From: Taenia hydatigena
Lineage: Eukaryota; Platyhelminthes; Cestoda; Cyclophyllidea; Taeniidae
NCBI GenBank assembly: GCA_036345935.2
Contig: JADWOT020000006.1
Coordinates: 4,591,543 to 4,655,542, forward strand
Direction of reading: 5' to 3'
Length of the DNA: 64,000 nt
The translations under genes and the position numbers were made by a program. Of this stretch, positions 24,019 through 36,777 are shown one piece after another (the first letter of the stretch is position 1; each line of letters opens with the position of its first letter). The notes under the pieces were generated by a model. The model searched no databases, was not told the origin of the DNA, and saw nothing but the letters and a program-made list of their open reading frames with translations.

Positions 24019-27000
24019 ATGGAGCCTGACGATAATGCTGTGGAAAGCCCTATGGAAGCCAGCATGAATGGACCAGTATTGTTTAACGATATGGCCATCG
24101 GTAGTGTCGCTTGACCTGTACACTCTGTAGGTCTTGTGGGACTGAAAAACCTAGGAAATACATGCTTTTTGAACTCTGCACTGCAAATTCTAGTTAACTG
24201 GTATGATTTTTGCTTTTATTGTCATTAAAAATCAGCCATCCATTTACAAAGTTATTTTTTGCACGCTTACAAACCTTATCAAACGCATCGCAAGTTCCAC
24301 TATCGAAGGCCTATCTTGATCTGCTCGTTGAGATGGGCTATTTGGAAGATCGGGGGTACTTACCACGTCCTTCCTGGTCTTCGTTCGGACGTTATGTTGC
24401 CTCTCCCTATAAAGTCCTCGACGTTATTCGGATCTCGTATCCTATGTTTCGCGGTGTGTTCCAACACGACTCACAAGAATTTATGAGAGCATTTTTGGGT
24501 GACCTTCATGACGAAATAAAATTTAAACCTTTTGACGACTCAAAGTTTCCGTGTTCACCGAATCCACCAGGATGCAGTAAGTGCAATGATACTGAGTACC
24601 CTGCAGTTAACTATAATGAATTTATTTGAATTGTGGTCCATTGATTCCAAAAACTGTTTGCAAAGTTATATTCATTGCAGCTAGTGTTCTGACATTACTT
24701 GTCATCATTTTGATAATATGATCCTCCTTTTGTAACGTAGCTGGATACACTAGTAATGGCATATCCTCTTTCGATGCTTTCATGCATATAATTAGCCTAG
24801 ATATGAGTACTGAGTTGATAGTGTTGTTCTCCCCTTGCGAATTCGTTACTTATTAGCTCTTCGGAACCCTTGCAGTTCCTTTCAATTAGGTATGATATTT
24901 CTTGATTTACCTCCCTGCTAGCAACAGTAAATTCAAACAGTGGCGTGGCAGATGGGAGCGGGGATCTCTGCAAAAGACCAACGAAAAATAAGCGGCCCAA
25001 AAAGCGGAAAACGAGGGTCACGAGGGACGAGAGTACCGCAAACAAGAATAGTTCACTCTCCTCCAGTCCCGTGACGGATGTCTTCCAAGGTGGAACAGTG
25101 ACTTGCATTAAGTGCCTCTCATGTGAGAAGGTAAACCTCTCTTTTGTGCTTCCTCTACTGTTGACAAGGCTAATTTCCGTCCCCCTGTCTCTCCCGTTTT
25201 TGCATAGATTTTCCATCGCAACGAGGTTTTCTTAGATCTATCGCTCCCAATAGCAACCCCTCAGTCAAAACCGAAGATAACTGATACAGCTGAATCGCCG
25301 CCATCGAGTTCCCCTTCACTTTCTCTCCCTCCCCTACCCCCGAGATTACCATCTCCCATCACCACCACCGCCGTCTCATCCTCCTCTATCGTAGCAAGCG
25401 GAAGGCAACCCCTACGAAACTCCGACTCTGCGGGCTTTTTCTACTGGGCTTCCTTCTATCTTCTTCTGGTACTCGCCTGGCTCAAGAGCGTCCCACCGAT
25501 TCCTTTAGTCGCCTCCTACATGGCCCTCGTCACCTCCTGGGTCAAAAGGTCCGCTTTAAGTTGGGGTTATACCACGTCCGGAGTCGGTAACAAGTGTGTA
25601 TTCTCGTCTTGTGTAAAACTCGTTCCCCTCTCCTCTTCGCTTCATAACGGTGCCTAATCTGGTTGCACTTACAATCTCACCAATTGGGCTAGCTTGAGAG
25701 AACTCATAAATATGGCTACTTCAGTTCTGGTGATACTGATCATTGGAAATGCTCGTTTCCTTGATACTTTTGCTTTTGTGTAATTACTGAGCGCTCGTGT
25801 GCACCACCGCAACCCTATTCTTCTGTGCCTTTTCGTACGGTTTGAAAGTATTCGCCCACTCGCCTCCGACTAAAAGTTATGCGGCTCATCTCCCGCTGCA
25901 TTTTTACTTGACTCTATTTTGGTATTTTTATTGTTTTCACTCATTTTGAATCTTTTTCAGCCTAATTTGGAACCCACAAATTGAATTGGAGGACTGCTTG
26001 GACGCATTTTTTGATGTTGATGAACTCTCCGGTGAAAATCAGTACTACTGTGAAAACTGTTCGAGGTAGTTTCTCGCACATAACTGATTGATGATCACCA
26101 GATCTAGTTTTGGATAGCCACTTGTTGCTTATGATGGCACTTACTACTTGCCATACAAAATATTTGGATTTGGGAGGTGTTTTTCATGTGTGCTTCGACT
26201 AGTACCGAAGGGCTGGCTTTAGGCTTGTTGCCTATTTATTGATGTAATGTGCAGTTATTCAGAGAAATAATATCCTTAATTTAATAGATATCCATACCCA
26301 GTACATAAATTTATAGTTCACACGTGTTTAGAACTCTGTGTTGCAATATCTTTCTTTTTGAAACTCCTTTTTGTGCATGAGAAAAGGTGTGCTTTTCCTG
26401 TGGTCGCAAATTGGTGATGCTTCCTAAGCGTAATACCAAAGACCTTATCTCCTTAGACACACAAACGGGCGGATGCATGTGGAACTTACGAAGCTGCCCG
26501 AGGTTCTCTGTCTCCACTTGAAACGATTCCGTCATGATTTTATTAACACCTCAAAAATATATGCTCCGGTCAACTTTCCCGTGCAACATCTTGACTTGAG
26601 AAAGTATCGCCATTCTTCCTGCCGAGATAAGGTAATTCACTCCATTGTATTCATTTTTCAGCACTTAAACCTCTTGTTGGCCCCTTGATGGGCAATTGAA
26701 GGAGCGTTTTCCCTGTGTGGTGTTGGATTTAATGCTTGTTGGGGTGCTACTTTTTCTTAAAGCCTTAAGGGTCGTGGGATGTCTTTGAAGAGCCGGCTTT
26801 ATGTGTCTGCGTAGGTGTGCGAATACGACTTGGTCGGAGTGGTGTGTCACTCAGGGACGGTGCGATTTGGACACTACTACACGTACGCTCTCAACTCTGG
26901 TGATGGTGAGTGGTACGAGTTCAACGACTCCTCCGTCCAGCATGTTGATGTCGACACGGTGGCTTCACTCACCTCTGCGGCCTATGTCCTCGTCTACCGG

Positions 27001-29233
27001 TATATCCTCCCTTCTTATCCTCTGGCCTTTTCAGCATTGTAATCAAGTTATCCGGCGTCCATCTATCCATTCATCACAGATTCACGCCCTTACCTTCCTT
27101 TGCTTTAGTCCACTTTTATCTGCCCATTCACTAATTCAGCATGCATTCATTCATTCCAGATTTCTCTATCCAAAAGTCTACTCCCTTAGTCAATACTTTC
27201 TTTCGCCCATTCATTCATCACAAATCTCTCCCTCTCAGATACAATCATGCACTCACTCCGGAAACGTTCGTTCATTCAATATCTGACCATCTACCCAAAA
27301 CACCTTTTTTATGCTGGGTCCACCTATTAATCTATCCCAGAGCGATGTATCATCCTATTGAAGCATCTAGAGCTCTAACATCCTCGTATCTAATTTTACC
27401 AAGCTTTTATCCTTTTTGTACTTTAGGAAGCGTCAGGACTTCATCCTACCTATTCGAGAAAAATTTACGATCTCAGTACGTTAGGCTTTCTTATTTTCGT
27501 CCTTGACACGAGTGTTCTTTTTAGCCGAGAACATAGTAATCCTCGTTTTTCATTCTCTCTCTCAGGAGTCCCCACAGATGGTCTACATAAGCATGCATTG
27601 GCTCCTCCGGTTTTCCGAATTCGCTGACCCTGGACCAATCACAAACTCTGATTTCCTATGCAATCACGGCGCTCTTCAACCACTTCTTGCTCCAACATGG
27701 GATAAACACGTTGCCGCGATTTCTCCGGATATGTGGAATTTCCTCTCTTCTCAGTGGGTCTTTATGCTAGATGCGTTTATATGCTAAGCATACTTTGCTA
27801 CTTGTATTAAATAAGCAAACAGTAATTTTTATGGTTCTTCACCTTGTTAAAGACCTGAAGGTAACTTTTAAGGTTTTACCCTGGTAATTTAATAGGGATT
27901 TTTACTATTTAGATTCGATCTGTCGCTCTTTTTCGCCAGAAAACACTTATATCCCTTTGCCACACGCTTGTTTCTCTTGTGCTTTTCGTTTAGATTTGGT
28001 GGTGGGCCTTTTGTCGCCACGCTGCATCCCTGTGAAGCTTGTGCAGAGAAGCTGCAGATACTAGACGCTCGTCGTCAAGCTGAACGGAAAGCCTTTCAAG
28101 AAGCTAAGAGAGAATCAGAATTCTTGTTTATTATCAATCTTGACTGGTTCAAAGCCTGGGCTGATTTTGTCTGTGCTCGGGAAATTGGTGTGTTTGACTT
28201 TCTCCTCTTGTACTCACAGTTTATTCAGGTAACATAGGCAATTACTTCCGTTTCACAGAGCCACCTGGACCAATTTCCAACTCAGTCATCTTGGAGGTGT
28301 CACGAACGGTGCCTGGCACTTACCGAATCCGTTTTGGAATCGCCTCTACCAAGTATGAGTGGCTAACCCAACCTCAATGGGCTTTCCTCCTTTCCACATA
28401 CGGTGGAGGCCCCGAGTACTCAATTAGGAACCCCTCCTACACAGAGAAACAAGCATTTGAGGAAGAAAGTAAAGTGGAGGCTATGGAAGGTATTGAAGGT
28501 GAGCATGAGGTGGAGGAGGATGTACTGAGGGACGATGTTGGCATGGATGAAATCGATAGCAAGTCATCGTCCTCCACCTCCATCTACCCGGCGAACGATG
28601 AAACCTTTTCCTCTGTCAAAGATGCATCTTCCCTTTCTCCATCGCCACTACTGGAGAACTCCCCAATGGTGAGGAAGTCCTTTTTAATGTCTTACGGAAC
28701 AGTCATAACACGTTGATTTTGCGTCAAATGTAAGATCGTTCATCTGACTCGACACAAATTTATGAGCTGCTTTTAAGTTGTACTTTGTTTTACACAAAGA
28801 GTTGTTAAAATTTGTTCTCTCCCTAAACTGAGCTTTAGTTTCTCTCTTTCAGACTGGAACTAAACCACCTGAAAATATCTCAATTTCGAAGTCCCCTTTA
28901 TCCAGAGCCGACGTTCATCCAAGACCAGCCTCAGTATCCTGTTCCAAAGCCGAGAGTCCCTTTGCAGGTGATGAGCGCTCCCAATCCGTCAGTGATTTTG
29001 CACTCTTGAATGGTAATCGAGCCAATGTTCCGTCACTCTCGCCCCTCCAGCTCAGTGCCTTTGGCGACGCCATTGAAGTCACTCGGCTTAGCCAGGACAA
29101 GAAGATGGAGCGTAGTGGTGCGCTGCGAGAGCCTAATAAGGCCCTGCCAAATGGTGCGGTGAATGGCGAGAGAGGGGAGGATGGCGAAGTTGAGGAGGAA
29201 GATGAGGTGTGCCAGGAGAGTCTTGTGGCATAG
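24019..29233 (+). CDS. USP20/USP33-type ubiquitin-specific protease
   Basis: Cysteine protease that removes ubiquitin from proteins. Thirteen exons: 24019-24100, 24131-24200, 24236-24576, 24922-25130, 25208-25593, 25961-26065, 26457-26631, 26815-26999, 27427-27475, 27566-27753, 27994-28187, 28259-28668 and 28853-29233. They give 924 residues. The Cys box NLGNTCFLNS has Cys39, and QHDSQEF lies in the palm. CLSC and CENC form the zinc ribbon. VLCLHLKRFRH precedes the His box, with His476 in VRFGHYYTY and Asn493 in WYEFND. Two DUSP domains follow (PGPITNSDFLC and PPGPISNS, each ending in a GGGP turn), an arrangement I know from USP20 and USP33. A basic loop and a long hydrophobic segment (310-345) split the catalytic domain. 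The N-terminal ZnF-UBP of the vertebrate proteins is absent here. An in-frame TGA lies upstream of the chosen ATG, although an upstream exon cannot be excluded. The 27427-27475 exon rests on splice phase alone. Confidence 0.9.
24101..24130 (+). other. 30-nt intron in the USP gene
   Basis: Runs gtagtg...ctgtag. Removing it joins ATC G to GT CTT GTG GGA and gives IGLVGLKNLGNTC, exactly the start of the USP Cys box. If it is retained, a TGA stop falls in frame. A 27-nt alternative donor four bases inward would give S instead of G. Confidence 0.7.
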
Positions 29234-32200
29234 GCGAATGTCCCCTTGAAAAGCGTAGACATGTGATCTCCCCCCTCCAGTGTCCTTGTTTTTACTTCCC
29301 ACTCCCAACTTTTGTATTCATATGATTTCAAATAGGGCGAGTAGGCTTGGGGTGTCTCCTACCCCTGCCTTCTCTCTCCTCGCCATCTTATTTTGAGATT
29401 TTTGAGTTGTTCATTTTTAGTTTACGTGTTATGGATTGGCAATTGATAAAGTTGCGTTTTATGCATCAATTATGCCTCCCTGGATTTACTTGTGGTCGAT
29501 ACAGCATCGCTCGTTTGCTTTGTCGACAAGGTAGTAGATGAGGGCTTGGTCGCTAGATTTCAGTTTGGACAGTGCGTGCAAAATTTACGTTTTCCAAGCT
29601 CAACATGCTGCTTAGCGATCGTTGATAGTGGTTGGAATTTTCTTGTTCGTTTTTTGGCATCAAAGTTTGTGATCAAATAGGTCAGTAGTGTCAAAAACTT
29701 GATCGACTTGTACCGCGATCTGATTGGTTGCCGTTGGGGTCAAGTGTCATTTGGAGGAGTAAATTGGTAGTGTGAGTTTGATGACCGGTTCGTCTAGCAT
29801 TTCTTGTTTATAAGTGGTTTTGCTTAACGCATGGGCTTTTGTACTTAATTTATTCGACTTTGGGAGCCCTCCTAGATAAACCGAACGAAGTGAGGTGAGT
29901 TTCTCGGAGTACGTATGCTAACAAAACTTTCATGCGAATCCTTGTCCACAAAAACTGCTTCCCTTCTCCCAATTGTGTCAAGTACTTTTGATAAAGTCAG
30001 TTTTTGATTTACCTAGTTATGATGGTTTTTTGAACAGATTCTCTCATGTGGACTAAGTCGAGCATCCTACTCAATTCATTACATTTTACTTTTCACAAGC
30101 CTCCGGTTGAGCTCATTCGATCATCCAACTTGCTTTATTTTTTGCAAATCTTGCGTACTTATTGCGACTACAGATGTCCCAAATGGGTAAATCAAAACAA
30201 CATGCTTGTCAGATCACTGTTGCCACCCAAATTCATCCCTTTATCAGCGGTACATCAAGCAAGGCTTTATTTTTGCGTCTTCTGAAACATGCAAAGATAT
30301 CTGAGCGACTGACTATAGGAATGATATTATAATTTAGTCCTGAATTTTTTTGGGTTCTCAAATTGTAAACAATGTGGGATGCGCCAGTATGTTCAGGTTC
30401 ACCTGTTGTCCCGGGATGAGCGCGATGGATGGTTTAACTGCATCATTCAGCTATCCAAATCAAACTTTGAGCCCTCAACATATGACGTCCAACTATATTT
30501 GGGGCAGAATCACTATAGGAACTCGGATAAAATGCATTGTTGACACACGCAGAAGGGCAGAGAAGCTACCGACATAGGCTTCGAGCCATGCCATCTAGTT
30601 GAAATACAAAGGTGGAACCTTAAGTTCCCTCAACACCAAAATGAAGAGTTAACCAGTAAAATAGGTCTATTTCGCATTTTTATAGTCAACCAAACAGTAA
30701 AGTTGCCGAAATTCGTGACAGCTGGAATTGATTAATTTAACATCTCTGATTGACCCTGAAATGGGCCATTTTTACGAATGACTCCGTAAAAAATATCTGA
30801 TAATGCATATCTACCAAACGAGCTTGACTTAAATACAGAATTACCTAAGTTAGGGCAAGAAGGTTCAAGTTATACACGCTGTACGCAATTTGGTTGCTGG
30901 AATTTAGTAACATCTGTGCGTTTACATAATCGGGTCAATTTATGGTCCCAAAATCACCATTCTCTGTGACACCTGCTTCTGCGTGTGCTATCCAAGCACC
31001 AGTGTAAGATAAGAAAGCTTCAAGGCTTTTTCGAATAAGCCTTCACCGCATGCATTCCACTTAGGAGTCGCAGACTTGCCCCGTGAGCTCGAGGGAGGAC
31101 CGCAATTGGCCGATTTTTGAACGCGTGGCCGTGGAAGTGGCCGCTGATTGGCAAGCTCGTGGACGAATCATTTGACGACCAGAAATGTACGCCTAGAACC
31201 GCCTGGGAGACCGCAGCAGGGAGTCTCTAAAGCGTCGTATGAAAGCGGTACTTTGATCACACTTGACAGGAAATTCTTTTGCCTACAATAAGTCCCGTTT
31301 GAAACAGTTCCGGTGAGTACGTACTCAATTTTTGTTGTCCTTATTTACCTTCTCAAGCAATTACATAGGTGATAAGTTGTCCATCCGAAAGGAGCCATTT
31401 GAGATAATTGAGTTCTTTTCCATAAATTGTTATCTGAGCTTTGTTGTGTCCTTGACAGGCATTGTGGCTATTCAAAAAATCTGTTGCAAGTTTTTGCACC
31501 GGCATTTGCTAACTAAGATTTTTCTTTGTTATACTTGAAAAAATGATAATTAAGTAATAGCAACTAATCTAAACACGATCACCATTTTACAATTTTAATT
31601 TACACAGGAATAACTCGCCTTATTTCAAGGGTTAGAAAGGTAACATTGCGGTAGGACGAACGGACTTTTGCCTATCTACTTGGCCGTCTGCTCAAGGTAT
31701 GGAATATATCGAGCCTAAATTTCGATTGTGTTCGAAAACGGCAAATGAACGAATTCGGAAATGAGTAGGGATCGAAGAAAAACAATGTAATAGATGCCAC
31801 CTATTAAACAAGCATTGAGTGATTAAAAGAAATGGAGAAAGCAATTTGTTTCAGAGACTCAGAGACTGATTCGTGGTTCTCTCAAGTTGGACACAGTATT
31901 CTTTTTTTGCTAGGGCTTTGAAAAGGCTGCTACCTTTGGGTCTTCATTTAAGGTGGTGATTCCATTAGGTTTCTAAGGAACGAAGGCTATAATGAACCTG
32001 ATATTATGACATCCTTGAATGCGAAATTTATCTCCCATCTACCTTGCTTTAGGCAGATCCGCTTAAAATTAGCTGGTTATGACTTATCTAAATTGACAGT
32101 TAAATGCTAACTGTGATGGCTCATCGGTTTTTGAAGAAGAGTATATTACTTACTTAATCAATACACAGCAGCACCAATTATTATGTTAGGACTTACGGTT

Positions 32201-35200
32201 TCACAAATTAGGTAAAGTTGAAAACAGTACTTCATTACCGCATAAAATTATCATTTAGCTAATGGCTCCAACGAATTTCATCAACCCAAACACCGAAAGT
32301 ATCTCCATTTTTAGCCAACTCGAAAAAACAAATATGTTTGGTAATAAATCATACTAAAGTCCCAAATCGAGAGTAAGACTTTATGCAAGAGGGTTATTTG
32401 ATGGCTGGAAAAGGGCGCCTCGTCATTAGCCTTGACGATAGGGCTGAGAGGCGAGGGTAGAGCTAATGGCACCTTCTAGTAAATTACATTGCATGTCCAA
32501 TGGAATGACTTTACACCCAATTCCCGTGAATTTATGGGAGCTGGCGTGTGGTGTTAGTGTTGGTGCTACCACTGCTGCCTCTACCCCTCTGTGTGCCTTG
32601 TAAACAAAGCGTAGTAGTTGGTACGGTGGCCAGCGGAGCAGAAGGATGCACCTTGATGACTAACTGGCTACGCATGCATGCGTGGGTGCGCTGGGGTAAG
32701 GGGCTACCTCGCATGCGCATCGGTGTTCCCCCACTTCTTAATCTTCCCCATATGGCCCCCATGGTTGATCGCCACCCCCGATGTCTGGTTAGTCAGGTAT
32801 GCAGGTATCAAGATGCTCCTTTTCCATCATTCCTCCACCTGTTAATGAGTCATGGTCTGGGAGCGAGATTAAGAATCCCACCATTCTTCCCAGGTCTGCC
32901 TTGAAGTCGCTACCATGTGCGCTAGCTTTGTCATCATTGTACAGAAATCTGTGATTTAGTACCCAAGACTGCCTTTGAGAAAGCCAATAAATCGCGACGA
33001 TTGTGTTCTCTTCCTTGTATGGTAGCAATGGGAGAATGTGTTGCACCATTAATGGAGGAAACACGTTGTTGCTTCGAACGGAAAATCAGGTGGCTGCATG
33101 TAGACTCGCACATTTCCTTGTCAATTAGCTTAACAACTCTCCTTCAACAGTAGCAACTGGCAAACTTGTTATTTCACTCTAGGCTTCCCACGAAAACTAG
33201 TTGCAATTATTTGTGGTTCACCTCGACCATTCATGTCTGCCTATCAGGTTATATTTTTCCCTGGGTCCGATTTGGGCTTGATCAATCTTACTTACGATCA
33301 TTGGTTGATAAGTAACACTTTCCAAATAAGGATAAACGGACAACAACGTTGTGACACATGTGCACATACACCCAGATTTCCTTTCTTCACCCATCCCAAT
33401 GAAATGAGTGGTCATTTCCGTTTTTATATATGTTTCTGCCTCCTCCCCTTTTCCCTTCCTCACGCAAATGTCTGTTATGTCTTCCTGTTCCTGAAGTAAG
33501 AGAAGGGAAGAAATCCTCCTTCTCACCTTCCTATCCCTGAGACAAGTAAATCCAAACATCACATAGGTTCTTTACATCACGTCCATTTATTCGATCACAT
33601 TGGTAAGATGGTGTTTGTGTGTCCTTCCCACTCATAATTTAATCATGCCACAAGGAAAAATTTAATTAGCACCACCAGGGAGGGAGGAAGGAAGACCACC
33701 GATTGGACAAAGCGAAGGGAGCAGATAGCCTACGTAGACTCTCAAAACGTGACATTAATTCAGGGGATTGTTCTGCCTCTCTTCATCCAAGAGGCAAACA
33801 ACAATAACAACAACTGACAAGAAATGTGAGGAGGGAACGAAGGCAGCGATAAATTTGCGGTTAAAATGTTTGACTTGTGGGAAAAGCATTGCTGACAAGT
33901 AAGACCTCTTCTCTCTCCACCCTCCCTCCTTCCCCCTTCCCCCCCACCCTACAAGTAAAATAAAACGGACGTGGAAATAAATTGACAACCCAGGGGCAAA
34001 TTCTGACTTTTCCATGGGAAATCAACTTATATGGATGTATTGTTTGAAAAGTATCGGCTGTTCTGATGCTTCTCATAACATCTTTGAGCTGCATCCAGAC
34101 TCCAAGCACGTCCTCAATGCTCCCCTATGAGGAGAATCCCAGGTTTGCATTAACGTGCTCCACCGCTTGGGAGCAGATGGAAACAGGTGATAATTGTGCG
34201 TTGGGGATATTCGTTCGACGCGCTCGGTTTGCGCATTTGTGTGTGTGTGTGGGCACGAGATCATAGTGGTGATAAGTTATCAAGACTGTCCACTTCTCCA
34301 TGGCTTCTGCTTTATCGAGGCGTGTGGTTAACGAGGAGGATAATCAACCCATGAAAAACGTAACCACTTGTGTCTCCTCCATCCCTCCCCTCTTCTCCTC
34401 CTTCTCCCCCTCCATCGTGCCTCATGAAGTAAGATTTATCTCGTCTCCTGTAGTCGCATCACACAGATAGCTTGCGTGAGTAACATCAGGACTGGCGAAA
34501 ACAGCATATTTCGCCCACATTTCATACTGGAAGCTTGGATCATACTTGCAACTACCTTGTGGTCATAGCAACAAAGTTGCAGTTGTGGTTCCGAACCAGT
34601 TTATGAATGATACGGAAGCAGGTGCATTAAAACGTGATGCATAGGGCAGAGGGAGAAGCACGTTTGTAGCTTTTGTTTACTACGCTTCATCAAATTCATT
34701 TTGAAGTATTAAGCGGAACAGGGTGCTGTATCATTGAAAAATGGGCTGACGAGACATGCACGGAGTGGGTCTTTGTGAGTTGGCCCACTTGGCTCGGTTG
34801 TGGCGCGATCAGATTCACGCTTGCTTGCAGCTTTAAGAGGACCTTGTTGATTGGGGCAGGTACCCTGTCTAGACCGCTTAAATATGATGTCTGTGTCAGG
34901 AGACATGTGTCTGGTTTTACGAAACCAGTCATATTTCTTGATTTACGGTCTCAATACGGGAGTAAAATTATCTACACTGCGTGTTCAATTACCGCTAAGG
35001 AGGGGGATTGCATTAGTTTTTGGCTCTAGTCCTTTGATACATTTATTCCCTTATCTCAGCAGTCAATGCTCGTGAGGCCTCGAAAGTGGAAGTGTTTAGG
35101 TTTGGCCTCTGCACAACTTCATTTGAGGTTCTTCACCGATCATTCAGTTCCAGTAGTTCCACACCCTGATTGCTCAAAGACAGTCATAAAACTGTCCTTG

Positions 35201-36549
35201 AAGAGTTCACATCATTCGGATCGCATTGCTGGGGGATTGTGCACCATCAATGTACCAAGCTTGCTTGAGATATCAGGGAGATAGACAAGTTCAAGGGGAA
35301 ATTTGTTCATCACTCGTTGTTGCTAGCATCACCGCTGCTTGCCATCTTAAGTAGATCTTTTTCTAGGCACACAAAATTTCAAACTTGGGTGTCTACGGAT
35401 CTTGAACAGTTGCCAAAGAGACGCCTCGCATTTTCTAAGTGAAGGTAGCTTTCACAGGAGGTGGAGAAAGCCCAACATTTCCTAGCATTCGGAACAACAA
35501 GATGCGTTTAGCTACTTACAGCCCGTGGATCTGAATCAATTTCACGTCTGTGGATTAAACTACAAGCAAGCGAAAAGCGGGACCGCAACAGAACACAGAA
35601 AGTGACCGCTCATTAAGAAGAAGAAAGCTTTCCCCAAACTCTGTCGAAAGGCATAAAAGCCCAAACTAAATTCAGCTTTCAAACAATCGACACTGGGAGG
35701 AGAGTGAAATAGAAGGAAAAGAGAAGCACTAAAGGATTGCAGAGGCAGTTGTTTATTGCGGTCTCCTGCCTCACCACGGAGTAAGTGAAACTAACTGGAT
35801 GGGTGGTCGAAGTAATGGAAAGAGGCATAAACATTTACACAGGGTAAAACTTAGCCCATATAACTTTACAGACTATTTTCTCAACCATAAATACATGTCG
35901 TCTGCTTCCGTAGTTCTACAAATTGGATGGAAGGTAAAGGCAAAGTGAATGAGAGGTGCCGTATCGGCTGTCAATCCCAAAAACCGTGTCATCAATGTAG
36001 CGCTTATCTTAAGACTGGGAAAGGAAGGAAAGGATTTAAATTACCAGCAAGAATCCTGCACACTTCTGTTTGTTATTTGTTATGCCTTCCTGTTTACAGA
36101 GGCACTTCAACCACTCACGGTTCAATTGTTTTGCTGTCATGACTTTTTAACCATCTAGGCAGACGCCCAAAAAACTAGAAGACCAATTATCTTCCGACTA
36201 AAACTCCCTTCATCTGCTTTCCATTCCAAATGGTTTGTAGAACAATTTTTTGTAATTGGCTGTCATAACATATTAAATACCACCTGTCACATATTTGTGA
36301 CGTCTGTTTAGACAAGCTAAATGGGGCATCGTGTACACGACTTAGATGCCAAATTCCCCAAGAAACATTGACCATCAGTGTTACAGAGAGGTTACTAAAA
36401 ATTCTATGAATACACCAGGTGTTACTTCGGCTCGTATTGTTAGACCAAACTCCTTCCACAACATTCAGCAGATCCAAATCGATTGAAGAGACAGTGGTAA
36501 ACTATAACTTAATTACCTTTCAGATTAATGTGCTAACGCAGTGAACGCC
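29234..36549. other. Intergenic region upstream of the protocadherin
   Basis: 7.3 kb without a recognisable gene. It holds pyrimidine-rich tracts at about 33905-33953 and 34375-34424, a purine-rich run at 33668-33690 beside taattagc, and a short GT run near 34238-34252. The open frame 32548-32904 is GC-richer than its surroundings but has no domain. I saw no clear AATAAA for the USP gene; GATAAA near 29446 is the best weak candidate. Confidence 0.6.
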
Positions 36550-36777
36550 ATGCCACCAAAACTACGAATGTCACTTGACGTCGTGATCGCATTTCTACTG
36601 GTGATCGGCACTTCTCTCACCGAGGTAATAGAACTGCAAACGAGTGAAGAATTGCCCCCCAGATCTGTGATCGTAGATCTACGAGCACTTATTTCCAAAA
36701 GTGGAAAATTTTCAGACCTACAAACGTCTACTTTCAAGGCTATAGGATCTGACGATATTGGGAATCGCCTGGTTGAT
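36550..36777 (+). CDS. Protocadherin exon: signal peptide and start of first repeat
   Basis: 76 codons from the ATG to a gtaagt donor, phase 0. The second methionine (36568) also precedes the hydrophobic core and could be the true start. Two acceptor-like sites lie just upstream (tttcag ending at 36524 and cgcag ending at 36541). They would suit a 5' UTR intron or a trans-spliced leader. Confidence 0.8.

Noticed and set aside
26391..26456. Open stretch with CFSCG before the USP exon at 26457
   Set aside because: It looked like a zinc-ribbon continuation, but reading it in puts HLKRFRH out of frame. The acceptor at 26456 restores the frame and the expected length.
26801..27286. 161-codon open frame overlapping a USP exon
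   Set aside because: It is out of frame with the His box exon 26815-26999 and runs into intron sequence; no family resemblance.
27141..27506. Long plus-strand open frame in a USP intron
   Set aside because: Pyrimidine-rich intronic sequence with repeated attcattc strings; no domain. Only the part 27427-27475, in another phase, was kept as an exon.
32548..32904. 118-codon open frame upstream of the protocadherin
   Set aside because: Compositionally biased, no domain, overlapped by an equally long frame on the other strand, and no supporting splice sites.
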